A program made the translations under genes and the position numbers. From an uncultured Tissierellia bacterium (GTDB taxonomy: Bacteria; Bacillota; Clostridia; Tissierellales; Peptoniphilaceae): DNA of 64,000 bases. The stretch spans positions 1-64,000 of the forward strand of contig CAMYAK010000003.1 in the NCBI GenBank assembly GCA_947253765.1, written 5' to 3'. The notes beneath the pieces were generated by a model. It ran no database searches. It was not told the DNA's origin and worked only from the letters and a program-made list of their open reading frames with translations. The stretch's first letter is position 1; each line of letters starts with the position of its first letter. This document shows, one piece after another, positions 1-7,552 of this stretch.

Positions 1-18
1 CCGAGTCTTAATTTTTTC

Positions 19-2094
19 TTAAATTCTATAATCCCTCATATTTCTTCCTGCTATTGCAACTGTAGATGCATTGTGTAGGAATGCTGAGTTAGTGTTGGTC
101 AAATATCCAAGCACTCCTAGGACTATAAGAGCTCCGTTGAAGCTTATGATTTCTCTGTAGTTTCTGTGGACTCTCTTGTCTAGTGCTTTGGCTATCTTTA
201 TAACGTCTACTAATTCTTTTAATGAGTCGGATTTGATTGAGATGTCTGCGATTTCCTTTGCTATATCTGCTCCAGTATGCATAGAGATTCCTACGTCTGC
301 TGAGGATAGAGCGATGGAGTCGTTGATTCCATCTCCAATCATTACTACTGTTCTTCCCATAGCTTTTTCTTTGTCTACATAGTTCTTCTTATCTTCCGGA
401 CGAACTTGTGACTCATAATAATCTAGTTCGAGTTTTTCCGCTACTACTCTTGCAGAGTTCTCTGCGTCTCCTGTGAGCATAGCTATTCTCTTAAATCCAA
501 GTGCGCGTAAGGCATCTATGGTATACTTCGCATCTTCACGGATTGGGTCGTCGATACAGATAACTGCTATTAGTTTTTCATCGTATGCTAGATATAGAAG
601 TGAATAATCTTCTTTTAGATCTTCGATTTTCTTCTCCTGTGCTTTGTCTATCTTAATCTTTTCGTCTTCTAATATAAAGTGTGCTGATCCTATGAGTGCT
701 TCTTTGTCTTCTATCTTGGATCTTATTCCGTGGGCAACTATATAATCTGGTTTTGAGTGCATTTCATCATGTTTTAAATTTTTGTCTCTAGCTGCTTTTA
801 CGACCGCATTTGCAATAGAGTGTGGGAAATGTTCTTCTAGACATGCCGCTATTCTTAGACATTCGTCTTCTTCATAGTCATAGAATGCGATTACCTTTTG
901 AACTGTTGGTTCGGATTTGGTAAGTGTGCCTGTCTTGTCAAATATTATTGAATCTGCTTGGGCAAGCTTTTCTAAATATCTTCCACCTTTTACTAAGATT
1001 TCTCTTTCTGATGCGGATGATATTGCCTTCATGGTTGCTATTGGTATAGTAAGTTTTAGGGCACATGAAAAGTCTACCATCAAGAATGATTTTGCTTTTA
1101 TAAAGTTCCTGGTTAGTAGATAGGTCGCTACAGCTCCTAAGAATGAATACTTAACTATGGAATCTGCTATAGATTCTGCTTTCTTTTCAGCTAATGATTT
1201 ATTCTTTTCGCTTTCGCCGATGAGTTCAATTATATGGTTGATTCTTGAATCATCGTATTTTTTCTTAGTCTTAACGAGGATTGCTCCTTCTTCTAGTGCA
1301 GTCCCAGCAAATACTGTGCTACCTTCGGTCTTCTTAACTGGAAGTGATTCTCCTGTTAAAGAAGCTTCATTTACCATTCCGAATCCTCTTGTGATCTCAC
1401 CGTCAACAGGGATGGTATATCCCATGTTTACTTCTACAAGATCTCCGATTTCTACATCTTCAAGTTTCTTTAGATACTTTTCTTCTCCATCTACTACGAA
1501 TACTTTATCTACATTTAGTTTAAGTGATTGAGCTAGGTTTTCTTTTGATTTTTTAAGGGTGTATTCTTCGAGTTCTTCACCAAGTTCAAGTAGGAACATG
1601 ATGTTGCCTGCGTCTCCAAATTCACCATCTACGATTGAAACTCCGATTGCTGTTGCATCTAGCACGCTTACATTTAGTTTGCCTTCTCTTAGGCTCTTAA
1701 GTCCTGCCTTGATGTATGGAATAGCTTTTATGATAATTCCAATTGGTCTAAGTGGCATTGGCAAGATATGTGCAAAGAAGATTCTTCTATACATTGCGTC
1801 ACGCAAAATATGGAAGAGTTCTCTTTCTTCTTGAGGCACGAAATCTGCATCATCAATTTCAAAATCTGATAGCTCTTCTAGGTCAAGATCCATTATAAAT
1901 CTTGCAACCTTAGGTAGATATTCTTCTTCGTAATTTACAATAATTGAATTTGCAAGGGGGGAAACTTTGCAAAATTTAACCCCTTCTAATTGTTCAACCT
2001 TGTACTTAATCTTGTTTACATCAGAATCCTTGATGACGCCTTCGTAGTTGAAACGGCATCTTCCAAGGGTTCTGCTAACAATACTTACTATCAT
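19..2094 (-). CDS. P1B-type heavy-metal translocating P-type ATPase
   Basis: Membrane pump that uses ATP to move a transition metal ion across the cytoplasmic membrane. Seen in the 691-residue product: an N-terminal ferredoxin-like HMA-type region without a CxxC pair (about 1-60), the actuator motif TGES near 247, the phosphorylation motif DKTGTLT near 385, and the hinge motif GDGIND near 582. The membrane motif before the phosphorylation domain reads Ser-Cys-Ala (in FSCALKL) where copper and zinc exporters carry CPC or SPC, so the metal cannot be read directly from it. It lies 15 bp downstream of a DUF6110-type gene on the same strand, a pairing I recall from other Firmicutes. The Shine-Dalgarno is weak, suggesting coupling with that gene. 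Codons are AT-rich compared with genes after 8 kb. The family is certain, the metal is not. Confidence 0.93.
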   Translation of the reverse strand: MIVSIVSRTLGRCRFNYEGVIKDSDVNKIKYKVEQLEGVKFCKVSPLANSIIVNYEEEYLPKVARFIMDLDLEELSDFEIDDADFVPQEERELFHILRDAMYRRIFFAHILPMPLRPIGIIIKAIPYIKAGLKSLREGKLNVSVLDATAIGVSIVDGEFGDAGNIMFLLELGEELEEYTLKKSKENLAQSLKLNVDKVFVVDGEEKYLKKLEDVEIGDLVEVNMGYTIPVDGEITRGFGMVNEASLTGESLPVKKTEGSTVFAGTALEEGAILVKTKKKYDDSRINHIIELIGESEKNKSLAEKKAESIADSIVKYSFLGAVATYLLTRNFIKAKSFLMVDFSCALKLTIPIATMKAISSASEREILVKGGRYLEKLAQADSIIFDKTGTLTKSEPTVQKVIAFYDYEEDECLRIAACLEEHFPHSIANAVVKAARDKNLKHDEMHSKPDYIVAHGIRSKIEDKEALIGSAHFILEDEKIKIDKAQEKKIEDLKEDYSLLYLAYDEKLIAVICIDDPIREDAKYTIDALRALGFKRIAMLTGDAENSARVVAEKLELDYYESQVRPEDKKNYVDKEKAMGRTVVMIGDGINDSIALSSADVGISMHTGADIAKEIADISIKSDSLKELVDVIKIAKALDKRVHRNYREIISFNGALIVLGVLGYLTNTNSAFLHNASTVAIAGRNMRDYRI

Positions 2095-2109
2095 ATTACT
2101 TTAGATAAA

Positions 2110-2385
2110 TTATTTTGCTTCTTCAGCAATTTCTTCGATATCTAAAGCAGCTTTCTTTTCAGCTTCTTTCTTTTCATCTTCAGCTTTTTTAACTTTAGCT
2201 TCAGCGATGATATCTTCAGTAGATACTTTTACATTTTCAACAGTCTTGTCCAAACCTTCTTTTATTTTAAGTCCACCTGCTACTGTGTTTACTGCGATCT
2301 TCTTAAATTTTTGTGAAGCTAGAACTTTGCCGCCTAGTGCTCCTACTAAAAGACCTACTCCTAAATTTAATAATTTTTTGTTCAT
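2110..2385 (-). CDS. Small DUF6110-type protein next to metal ATPase
   Basis: Protein of 91 residues with a short hydrophobic, glycine-rich N-terminus (MNKKLLNLGVGLLVGALGG) followed by a helical, charged Lys/Glu/Ala-rich tail containing EDIIAEAK. This pattern matches my recollection of the DUF6110 family, which often lies beside heavy-metal P-type ATPases; no biochemical role is known to me. The start at 2385 is chosen because an AAAGGAGAGA ribosome binding site sits just upstream; a longer reading to 2460 would run through the promoter. It is probably the first gene of a two-gene unit with the ATPase. Confidence 0.75.
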   Translation of the reverse strand: MNKKLLNLGVGLLVGALGGKVLASQKFKKIAVNTVAGGLKIKEGLDKTVENVKVSTEDIIAEAKVKKAEDEKKEAEKKAALDIEEIAEEAK

Positions 2386-2451
2386 TATAATCTCTCCTTT
2401 TATTTTTAAATTTGTAATTGCATATTTTTGACAAGTATATTTTATACTTAC

Positions 2452-2457
2452 ATTATA
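2452..2457 (-). promoter_or_regulatory. Putative -10 box for DUF6110/ATPase unit
   Basis: On the minus strand a perfect TATAAT lies at 2457-2452, about 65 bp before the start of the small gene. The region 17 bp further upstream is only T-rich, so the -35 is weak. The assignment rests on the -10 match and its placement. Confidence 0.4.
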
Positions 2458-2533
2458 CACTATAGTTTGAAAAAAAAATCACTCTCAAAAATGTAACTTT
2501 ATTGATAATAGAATTATCTTTTATGGAAAAGAT

Positions 2534-2626
2534 CGGGGGCCCCGGCGTTTTGTTTTTTCCAATGACGGGCTGATTTATTACAGCAAAGATCACTATCAAT
2601 CTTTTGAACTGCTATATGTAGAGTGA
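2534..2626 (+). pseudogene. 3' remnant of barnase-type extracellular ribonuclease
   Basis: Reading the plus strand from about 2534 to the TGA at 2624-2626 gives a C-terminal barnase-family tail: FVFSNDGLIYYSKDHYQSF is seen, with the His that corresponds to the general acid His102 of barnase in DHYQSF. About 31 codons remain. The rest of the RNase, including the catalytic Glu region, signal peptide and start, is missing; upstream of 2534 the similarity stops abruptly. The stop codon is followed at 2637 by an intact barstar gene whose ribosome binding site overlaps the fragment end. That is the expected toxin-inhibitor gene order and supports the identification. Confidence 0.8.
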
Positions 2627-2636
2627 GGAAAGAGCA

Positions 2637-2900
2637 ATGAATACCTATTGGTTAGACGGAAAAAATTTTACAGATAAGTCGAAGGCCTATTCAGAAATGA
2701 TCCGCTCTTTTGGTTTTCCGGATTGGTTTGGCCGAAATCTGGATGCTTCTTGGGATCTTTTGACTAGCTTGGAGCCCTCAGAAATTCACATTGACCATGC
2801 CCGCGAGATCGTAAGAAATCTGGGTGATTATGGGCTCACCCTCCTAGATCTTTTTGGCGATCTGGAAGAGGAAGGCTACCGAATCCATATCCACTGGTAG
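2637..2900 (+). CDS. Barstar-family ribonuclease inhibitor
   Basis: Intact 87-residue cytoplasmic inhibitor of barnase-type RNases. The signature WFGRNLDASWDLL at residues 30-42 contains Asp36 and Asp40, equivalent to the barnase-binding Asp35 and Asp39 of barstar, and the protein has the usual barstar length. It follows the 3' stub of its cognate RNase by 10 bp, with a GAGGAAAG ribosome binding site, so the pair was once an operon. With the RNase gone it is an orphan antitoxin here; it may still protect against related RNases from other cells, which is inference. A strong terminator follows at 2922. Confidence 0.92.
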   Translation: MNTYWLDGKNFTDKSKAYSEMIRSFGFPDWFGRNLDASWDLLTSLEPSEIHIDHAREIVRNLGDYGLTLLDLFGDLEEEGYRIHIHW

Positions 2901-2921
2901 ACCCCTTATCCAAATAAAAAA

Positions 2922-2950
2922 GCGGGACAAAACCTGTCCCGCCTTCTTAT
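2922..2950. terminator. Bidirectional terminator after barstar
   Basis: Perfect 8-bp GC-rich stem GCGGGACA/TGTCCCGC (2922-2929 with 2935-2942) and a 5-nt loop, with T-rich sequence after it on the plus strand and an A-rich run before it. It can serve barstar (plus) and the convergent csbD-like gene (minus). Confidence 0.85.
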
Positions 2951-2997
2951 TTACCTATTACTTATATTTTTATACAGCAAAAGGCTTCTGAAAAATC

Positions 2998-3180
2998 CTA
3001 TTTATTGATTTTATTAATGGCTTCTTCTGCTGCTTCTTTAACATCGCTGACAACTTCCTTGGCTTTTCCAGCAGCCTTATCGAGTTTTCCCTCGACTTCC
3101 AGTTTCACATTTCCCGTTGCCTTCCCAGCAGCTTCTTTGGCACTTCCCTTAACTTTGTCAAATAATCCTTTGTCGTTCAT
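2998..3180 (-). CDS. CsbD-family stress protein
   Basis: Small 60-residue hydrophilic protein of the CsbD family (general-stress proteins of unknown biochemical role). Seen: GLFDKVKGSAKEAAGKATGN at the N-terminus, then repeated Gly-Lys-x-x-x-Ala-Gly-Lys-Ala blocks typical of the family and an Ala/Glu/Lys-rich tail. The start at 3180 is supported by a strong AGGAGG site. It lies convergent to barstar and shares its terminator. It is one of the few intact genes in the surrounding decayed stretch. Confidence 0.85.
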   Translation of the reverse strand: MNDKGLFDKVKGSAKEAAGKATGNVKLEVEGKLDKAAGKAKEVVSDVKEAAEEAINKINK

Positions 3181-3260
3181 GAAATCCTCCTAATAATTGA
3201 AGTAAGTCTTACGATTATATATTACCCAGAACAGGAGAAATAAAAAAAGTTCTAAAGGAA

Positions 3261-3490
3261 ATGGAGCTTGCAATAACAAGGAAAATTTTAATTGTAGTGG
3301 ATATGCAAAGGGACTTTATCGACGGGGCCCTTGGAACCAGGGAGGCTCAATCCATCGTTCCCGCAGTGATTCAAAAGATCAAGGAATATCCGGCTTGCGA
3401 CGTTTTTGCCACCCAGGACACCCATCCGCAAAACTACCTAACCAATCAGGAAAGAAAATATCTTCCGATCCCTCACTGCATAAAAGGCCA
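3261..3490 (+). pseudogene. 5' fragment of nicotinamidase-type cysteine hydrolase
   Basis: The first about 77 codons encode the N-terminus of an isochorismatase-like cysteine hydrolase, most like nicotinamidases. The catalytic Asp lies in IVVDMQRDFIDGALGT, and ATQDTHPQNYL and YLPIPHCIKG follow in family order. After residue 77 the similarity stops where the family would continue toward the catalytic Cys. In another frame the sequence then matches the C-terminal half of a YbaK protein. A deletion that removed the 3' part of this gene and the 5' part of ybaK explains this best. It cannot be active because the Cys is lost. Confidence 0.8.
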
Positions 3491-3843
3491 GGGGGCGAAA
3501 TTGCCAAAACCCTGTCTTTTTATGTAGGGGAAGAGCCCATCCTCATTCTTACCGCAGGAACCGCAAGATTTGATAACCGAAAATTTAAATATGCCTTCAA
3601 AAAAAGCCAAAAATGATCCCGGCAGGCGAAGTAGAGGCCGCCGTCGGTCATTCCCCGGGCGGAGTCTGCCCCTTCGGAGCCAAAGAAGGGATCCGAATTT
3701 TCTTAGACCGAAGTCTCAAAGCCTTTGAGGTCGTCTACCCCGCCGCTGGGGATGATCACAGTGCCATTCGCTGTTCGATTCCAGACCTTGAAAAATGCCT
3801 GAATATGCCACCTTGGGTCGATGTCTGCAAGGAGCCCCAGTAG
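3491..3843 (+). pseudogene. 3' fragment of YbaK/EbsC-type prolyl-tRNA editing protein
   Basis: From about 3491 (frame of 3491) the reading IAKTLSFYVGEEPILIL, then TAGTARFDNRKFK, matches YbaK/EbsC aminoacyl-tRNA deacylases. After an A-rich tract at 3599-3613 the match moves to the frame of 3613 and continues through VGHSPGGVCPFG, VYPAAG and WVDVCK to the TAG at 3841. So the fragment lacks its N-terminal third and carries a frameshift. The family removes mischarged Cys or Ala from tRNA(Pro). This copy is not expected to be functional. Confidence 0.8.
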
Positions 3844-3947
3844 AGAAAAAGGATGACTTTGGAATATCCGGACTAAAACTTTAGATTATCTGACTTGAAA
3901 CTTTGGATTATCCTACATTATTTGAGAAAATTGAAAAAGGACGCTTT

Positions 3948-4844
3948 ATGAAAATTAAAAGAACCTATCCTCGCTTTATCATCAGCAAAAAAGAGGTTTA
4001 TCTTGGAACTGGGCTATTGAGCCAAAAAAGTAAAATTCGGATCCGCCTACTCTCACAAAATGCCAACGATCATTTTGACGCAGCTTTTTGGAAAAGGCGT
4101 TTTTCCTACGCTTGGGCCTACCGAAAGCAGGTAATGAAAAAAGAGTATCTTCAGGCCGTCCGGATAATCTTCGGCGAATCTGATGGGATGCCGGGTCTTA
4201 CCGTTGACCGGTTCAATGATCTTCTTGTCGTTCAATGCCTTTCCTACGGGATGGAAAAAAGAAAATCGTTGCTTTATCCCCTTTTAACCGAAGTTTTGCA
4301 GGAAGGGGGAGAGCAAATCCACGGGATCTATGAGCGAAATGACGATCCTTTAAGAGAAAAAGAGGGCTTAGACCAAGGCAAGGTCTGGTTTACCCTTTCC
4401 CCGGATCAGGCCCCTCATTCCACCCCCTTCTTTTTTGAACCTCCCGACTCCCCGATCACGGAAATTATTGAAAATGGCATTCGTTATCAGATAGATGTTG
4501 AGGAGGGGCAAAAAACAGGATTTTTTCCTCGATCAAAAAGATAACCGGAGGAGGATACAGGACCTTTGCCAAGGAAGAAGAGTCCTGGACTGCTTTACCC
4601 ACACAGGCTCCTTTGCCTTAAATGCCCTTCGGGGCGGGGCGCTGGAGGCGGCCGCCTTGGATGTCTCTGAGCACGCCATCGCCATGGCAAAAAAAATGCA
4701 GAACGAAACGGCTTCCAAAATAAAATTCAATGGATCGTCGCCGATGCCTTCGATTTTCTGGAAGAAAAGCTGGCCGCCAAGGACCATCCCTGGGACTTTA
4801 TCATCCTTGATCCCCCTGCCTTCACCAAGTCCCGGTCCGCATCT
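3948..4844 (+). pseudogene. Broken RlmI-type 23S rRNA methyltransferase
   Basis: Remnant of a class I SAM-dependent rRNA methyltransferase with an N-terminal PUA domain (RlmI/RlmK family). The ATG at 3948 has a ribosome binding site. The PUA part is shortened: after about 15 residues the reading jumps to YLGTGLLSQKSKIRIRLLS, missing some 35 residues. YERNDDPLREKEGL and EGQKTGFF follow. Near 4521-4528 an extra base shifts the frame to FFLDQKDNRR and VLDCFTHTGSFALNA (SAM motif I). At the A-run 4689-4696 a second shift leads to DAFDFLEEK and IILDPPAFTKSR (catalytic motif). Similarity ends at about 4841-4850, where antisense sequence of a neighbouring truncated gene begins. Confidence 0.85.
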
Positions 4845-5437
4845 CCCGGGATAAAGACCATTCCTTCATCGGTAGAAAAGGTCCTTTTTCCATAATAAAG
4901 GAATTCAAGAATAGGACTATTCGGGTCCTTCGCCCAGGCCTTGACCTGAAAGGGAACACCAGAAGTGTCCAGGATCGTCAAAAAAGGGCTGAGGAGCTTG
5001 TCTTTGGAAAAATCCGGATTTGCCTCCACTCTTAGCCAGAGGTCAATCTTGGGGCCTTTAATAGTATTATAGGAAATGAGAAAGCTTTGAACCTTCCCCG
5101 CCTTCGACTTCCCATAAAGAAAGGTCTCCAGCCTTGTGATTTTTCCACCGGGCTCAAAGTTAAGGACCAAACGGTCCGCAAGGTAAAGGTCATCGGGCAT
5201 GGGCTCCTTGGCCCGGATGTCAGAAAGGAGCCGCTGGAGCCCATCTTCGTAGAGGTTGGTGTGGATGGCTTGAATTTTTCTATGGTTTCTCCATTCCTGG
5301 ATTTTCCAAGAAAGGGCCCCATGATAGGGGATAGCCTCATAGAGGAGAATCCCTCCGAAAAGGAAGGTCAGAGCAAGAAAAATTCCTAGCTTAATTTTAA
5401 ATAACTTTGAATTTTGTGGTGAGCCTGACTTTTTCAA
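4845..5437 (-). pseudogene. 3'-truncated gene for single-pass membrane protein of unknown function
   Basis: Minus-strand gene for a protein with a Lys/Arg-rich cytoplasmic start, one hydrophobic segment (about 15-35, GIFLALTFLFGGILLYEA) and an extracytoplasmic region of about 165 residues with no family I recognise. TTG at 5437 is preferred as start because AAAGGAG lies just before it; a GTG at 5458 would overlap that site. The open frame continues down to 4727, but below about 4845 it only reads the antisense of the rRNA methyltransferase remnant, so the true C-terminus is lost at the deletion junction. It may still be expressed as a chimeric-tailed protein. Confidence 0.55.
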
Positions 5438-5440
5438 AAT

Positions 5441-5635
5441 TTGTCTCCTTTTTTTCACCCGAAAAATATTACCCGATTAAAATCATCCATTCTTTTATTA
5501 TTTAATACCACAAAAAAAGTCGTCTTCAACAAGGCCGATATGATCCACTGGATCATAAAGGCCTTTACGAAAGACGGATTGCGGTTTAAAATGAAAAAAA
5601 CTCATCAGATCAGCGCGAAGGGAAGGGGACTATGA
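5441..5635 (+). other. Short ORF of unknown status translationally coupled to YoaK gene
   Basis: Possible 64-residue reading frame ending in a TGA that overlaps the next gene start as ATGA. The C-terminal half (ADMIHWIIKAFTKDGLRFK) looks protein-like, but I recognise no family. The N-terminal part overlaps the start region of the opposite-strand membrane protein gene and reads poorly. It could be the 3' remnant of a gene formerly upstream of yoaK, in keeping with the other fragments here, or a chance ORF. Confidence 0.25.
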
Positions 5636-6300
5636 AAACGTCGGAACAAATTTCTATCAATACACAAAGATCCGAGTCCTTTCCAGTCGCTGCCTTACTT
5701 TCCTTGTCCGGCGGCCTTCAGGATGCTTACACCTACATTGCCCGTGGAAATGTTTATGCGAATGCACAAACTGGAAATATCGTTCTTCTGAGTAAAAACT
5801 TATTTGAGGGGAGATTTGACGTCATGATCCGGTACTTCATCCCTCTTTTCTTCTTTGCCATGGGCGTTGCCGTGGCCGAACGGATTCGGCACGAGTTCCA
5901 GGATTCCCAGGGCCTTCACTGGCGTCAGCTGGTTTTAATTATTGAAATTTTCCTTCTTTTTTTGGTTGGCTTTTTCCCCCAGCCTTTGAATTTTTTGGCG
6001 AACGCCCTGGTTTCTTTTTCCTGTGCCATGCAGGTTCAAACCTTCCGTAAGGTCAATTCTTATCAATACGCCAGCACCATGTGCATTGGGAACCTTCGAA
6101 GTGGGATGGAGGCCTTTTCCCATTATCAAATGACCCATGATAAAACTTTCTTTCATCGTTTCCTCCACTATTTTGGGGTCATCTTTGTCTTTGCACTGGG
6201 AGCCGGGCTGGGAAGTCTCTTTGTCCCCCGATGGAGGATGCATACGATCTGGATTTCCTGCCTCTTACTTTTTGTTGACTTTATCCTGATGTTCTTTTAA
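5632..6300 (+). CDS. YoaK/DUF1275 family membrane protein
   Basis: Intact 222-residue polytopic membrane protein of the YoaK (DUF1275) family. Seen: SLSGGLQDAYTYIARGNVYANAQTGNIVLL, written here as the family start SGGLQDAYTY followed by ANAQTGNIVLL, about six hydrophobic segments, and the mid-protein block FRKVNSYQYASTMCIGNLRSG. The function of the family is unknown to me; transport has been suggested. The ATG overlaps the stop of a short upstream ORF and a GAAGGGAAGGGG site precedes it. It is the only full-length enzyme- or transporter-sized gene in the decayed region, so it may be under selection or simply not yet hit. Confidence 0.85.
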   Translation: MKTSEQISINTQRSESFPVAALLSLSGGLQDAYTYIARGNVYANAQTGNIVLLSKNLFEGRFDVMIRYFIPLFFFAMGVAVAERIRHEFQDSQGLHWRQLVLIIEIFLLFLVGFFPQPLNFLANALVSFSCAMQVQTFRKVNSYQYASTMCIGNLRSGMEAFSHYQMTHDKTFFHRFLHYFGVIFVFALGAGLGSLFVPRWRMHTIWISCLLLFVDFILMFF

Positions 6301-6319
6301 CTCCGATCTCACTCAGGCT

Positions 6320-7044
6320 TTAAAAAGCACCCCCATTTCCCGTCCGCTTCCTTCCGAAGGCAATTTTTAAGATGATCGCCAAAACAGCCGACAAGACGGC
6401 AGCAAGTCCTGCAAAAATGTTTATTCTTTCCTGTTTGTTAGCTCTTCCTGGTAAGGCTCGCACCAATACCGAGGCCGGTTTACACTGGATTTTCCATACT
6501 CAATCGCTTCCACTGGACATCCGCAGATGCAGGCCATGCAATGGATGCAGTCTTTTCCCCAGAGGGGCCTCTGATTTTTTAGGGTGATGTTATTGGTAAC
6601 GCAGTTCCTAACGCAGGCTCCGCAGCCAATACAGGCATCCGTAGATCGGAAAGGACCGCTTTTTACGATCAGCTTCCGGTAGATCACGTTGACCGGCCCC
6701 GAGCAAAATCTTCCCAGTAAGCCTCCTTTTACCGGTTCTAGGTCCTTCTGGCCCAGAATAAGCTCCAGACCTGCTTTTAATTTGGGCAGCGAAGAAGCAA
6801 TAATCTTTTCGGCGGTCTTTTTTTCTGGACCCGGAAAGAGGGCCAGAGAATTTTCCGGCATGACGATCGGAAGACGCCAACCGTAGGTGGGAGAACAGAA
6901 TACATAGGGCTTTTGCGAGACAAATTCTCCCTTTCTATTTTCTTTCAAATACGGTCGGCAATCGACAATCTCATCGTCCAGCATGCCTTTCGCAGCGTCG
7001 GCCACATATTTCGAATTTTCTGTTCCTGTTTAATAGATGATCAT
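6320..7044 (-). pseudogene. Broken EFR1-type ferredoxin/flavodoxin protein
   Basis: Remnant of an EFR1-family protein (N-terminal flavodoxin-like domain, C-terminal two [4Fe-4S] ferredoxin). From the ATG at 7044 the reading is MIIY, then an in-frame TAA at 7032-7030, then TGTENSKYVADA, where the family has TGTGNS. After KPYVFCSPTYGWRLP about 50-60 residues are missing before IVMPENSLALF. The ferredoxin part is intact: CIGCGACVRNC and CIHCMACICGCPVEAIEYGK. The frame ends at 6421, but a one-base shift near 6428 would continue into a hydrophobic tail (FAGLAAVLSAVLAIILKIAF) ending at 6320, probably the original C-terminus. At least one nonsense change and one deletion make it nonfunctional; a short start at 6987 could still give a truncated protein. 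Confidence 0.75.
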
Positions 7045-7132
7045 CCTTTTTCTCTTTCTTGGGCATGTCCGCCCTCTTTTTGCCGCCGCTTTTTCATTGC
7101 AATGAACCGAGAACTTCAAAAGAATAAGGATT

Positions 7133-7552
7133 CTAAATCTTCATCGCCGTTTCATAGGCTTCCCAGACCGCCGTCATAATATTTCCGACCTTTCGGCAGT
7201 CGCCAATCAAATAGACTTTTCCTCCCGCTTCCTTAAGGGGCGCCGGTCGATAGCCAACCGCTGAAATGACGGAATCGCAGGGGATTTCCACCGTCTTTCC
7301 TTCCTTATCTTTTATGACAACGGCATGGTCCTTGACTTCGGTAAGGGTGCTTTCCAGATAAACCGGGACCTTATGTAGGGCAAACCACTCTCTGAGGTAG
7401 GAGCTGTTGGCCAGGCAAACGCCCTTCTGAGCAATTAAGTCTTGTTTCATCTCAACGATAAAAGGCTTTTTCCCTTCCAGGGCAAGCTCATAGGAAATTT
7501 CACAGCCCGTGAGGCTCCCTCCAATTACCCCGACCCTCTCTCCGGGATCCTT
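7133..7552 (-). pseudogene. 3' fragment of Old-Yellow-Enzyme-type NADH:flavin oxidoreductase
   Basis: C-terminal nucleotide-binding part of an FAD/FMN-dependent oxidoreductase of the OYE/2,4-dienoyl-CoA reductase type. Seen: the dinucleotide-binding turn VIGGSLTGCEISYELA, then PFIVEMKQDLI, the block DSVISAVGYRP and the terminal LIGDCRKVGNIMTAVWEAYETA. The N-terminal TIM-barrel with the flavin site and the Fe-S cluster is absent. The fragment begins at about 7552, where a different gene in another frame is joined. No plausible start exists before the nucleotide-binding turn, so this is a dead 3' piece. Confidence 0.8.

Noticed and set aside
1157..1531. 124-residue plus-strand ORF within the metal ATPase
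   Set aside because: Low-complexity Ser-rich shadow of the ATPase frame with no site for initiation.
2427..2457. Plus-strand TTGACA with TATACT/TTATAC as a promoter toward barstar
   Set aside because: Spacers are poor (11 or 19 bp) and the signal is better explained by the minus-strand TATAAT for the DUF6110-type gene; a weak role for barstar cannot be excluded.
3261..3527. 88-residue ORF as a stand-alone protein
   Set aside because: The first 77 residues are a clear nicotinamidase N-terminus without the catalytic Cys half, and the last residues come from YbaK sequence in the wrong frame.
4727..5458. 243-residue minus-strand ORF as a complete gene
   Set aside because: Its last about 40 residues are only the antisense reading of the rRNA methyltransferase remnant; the natural C-terminus is missing.
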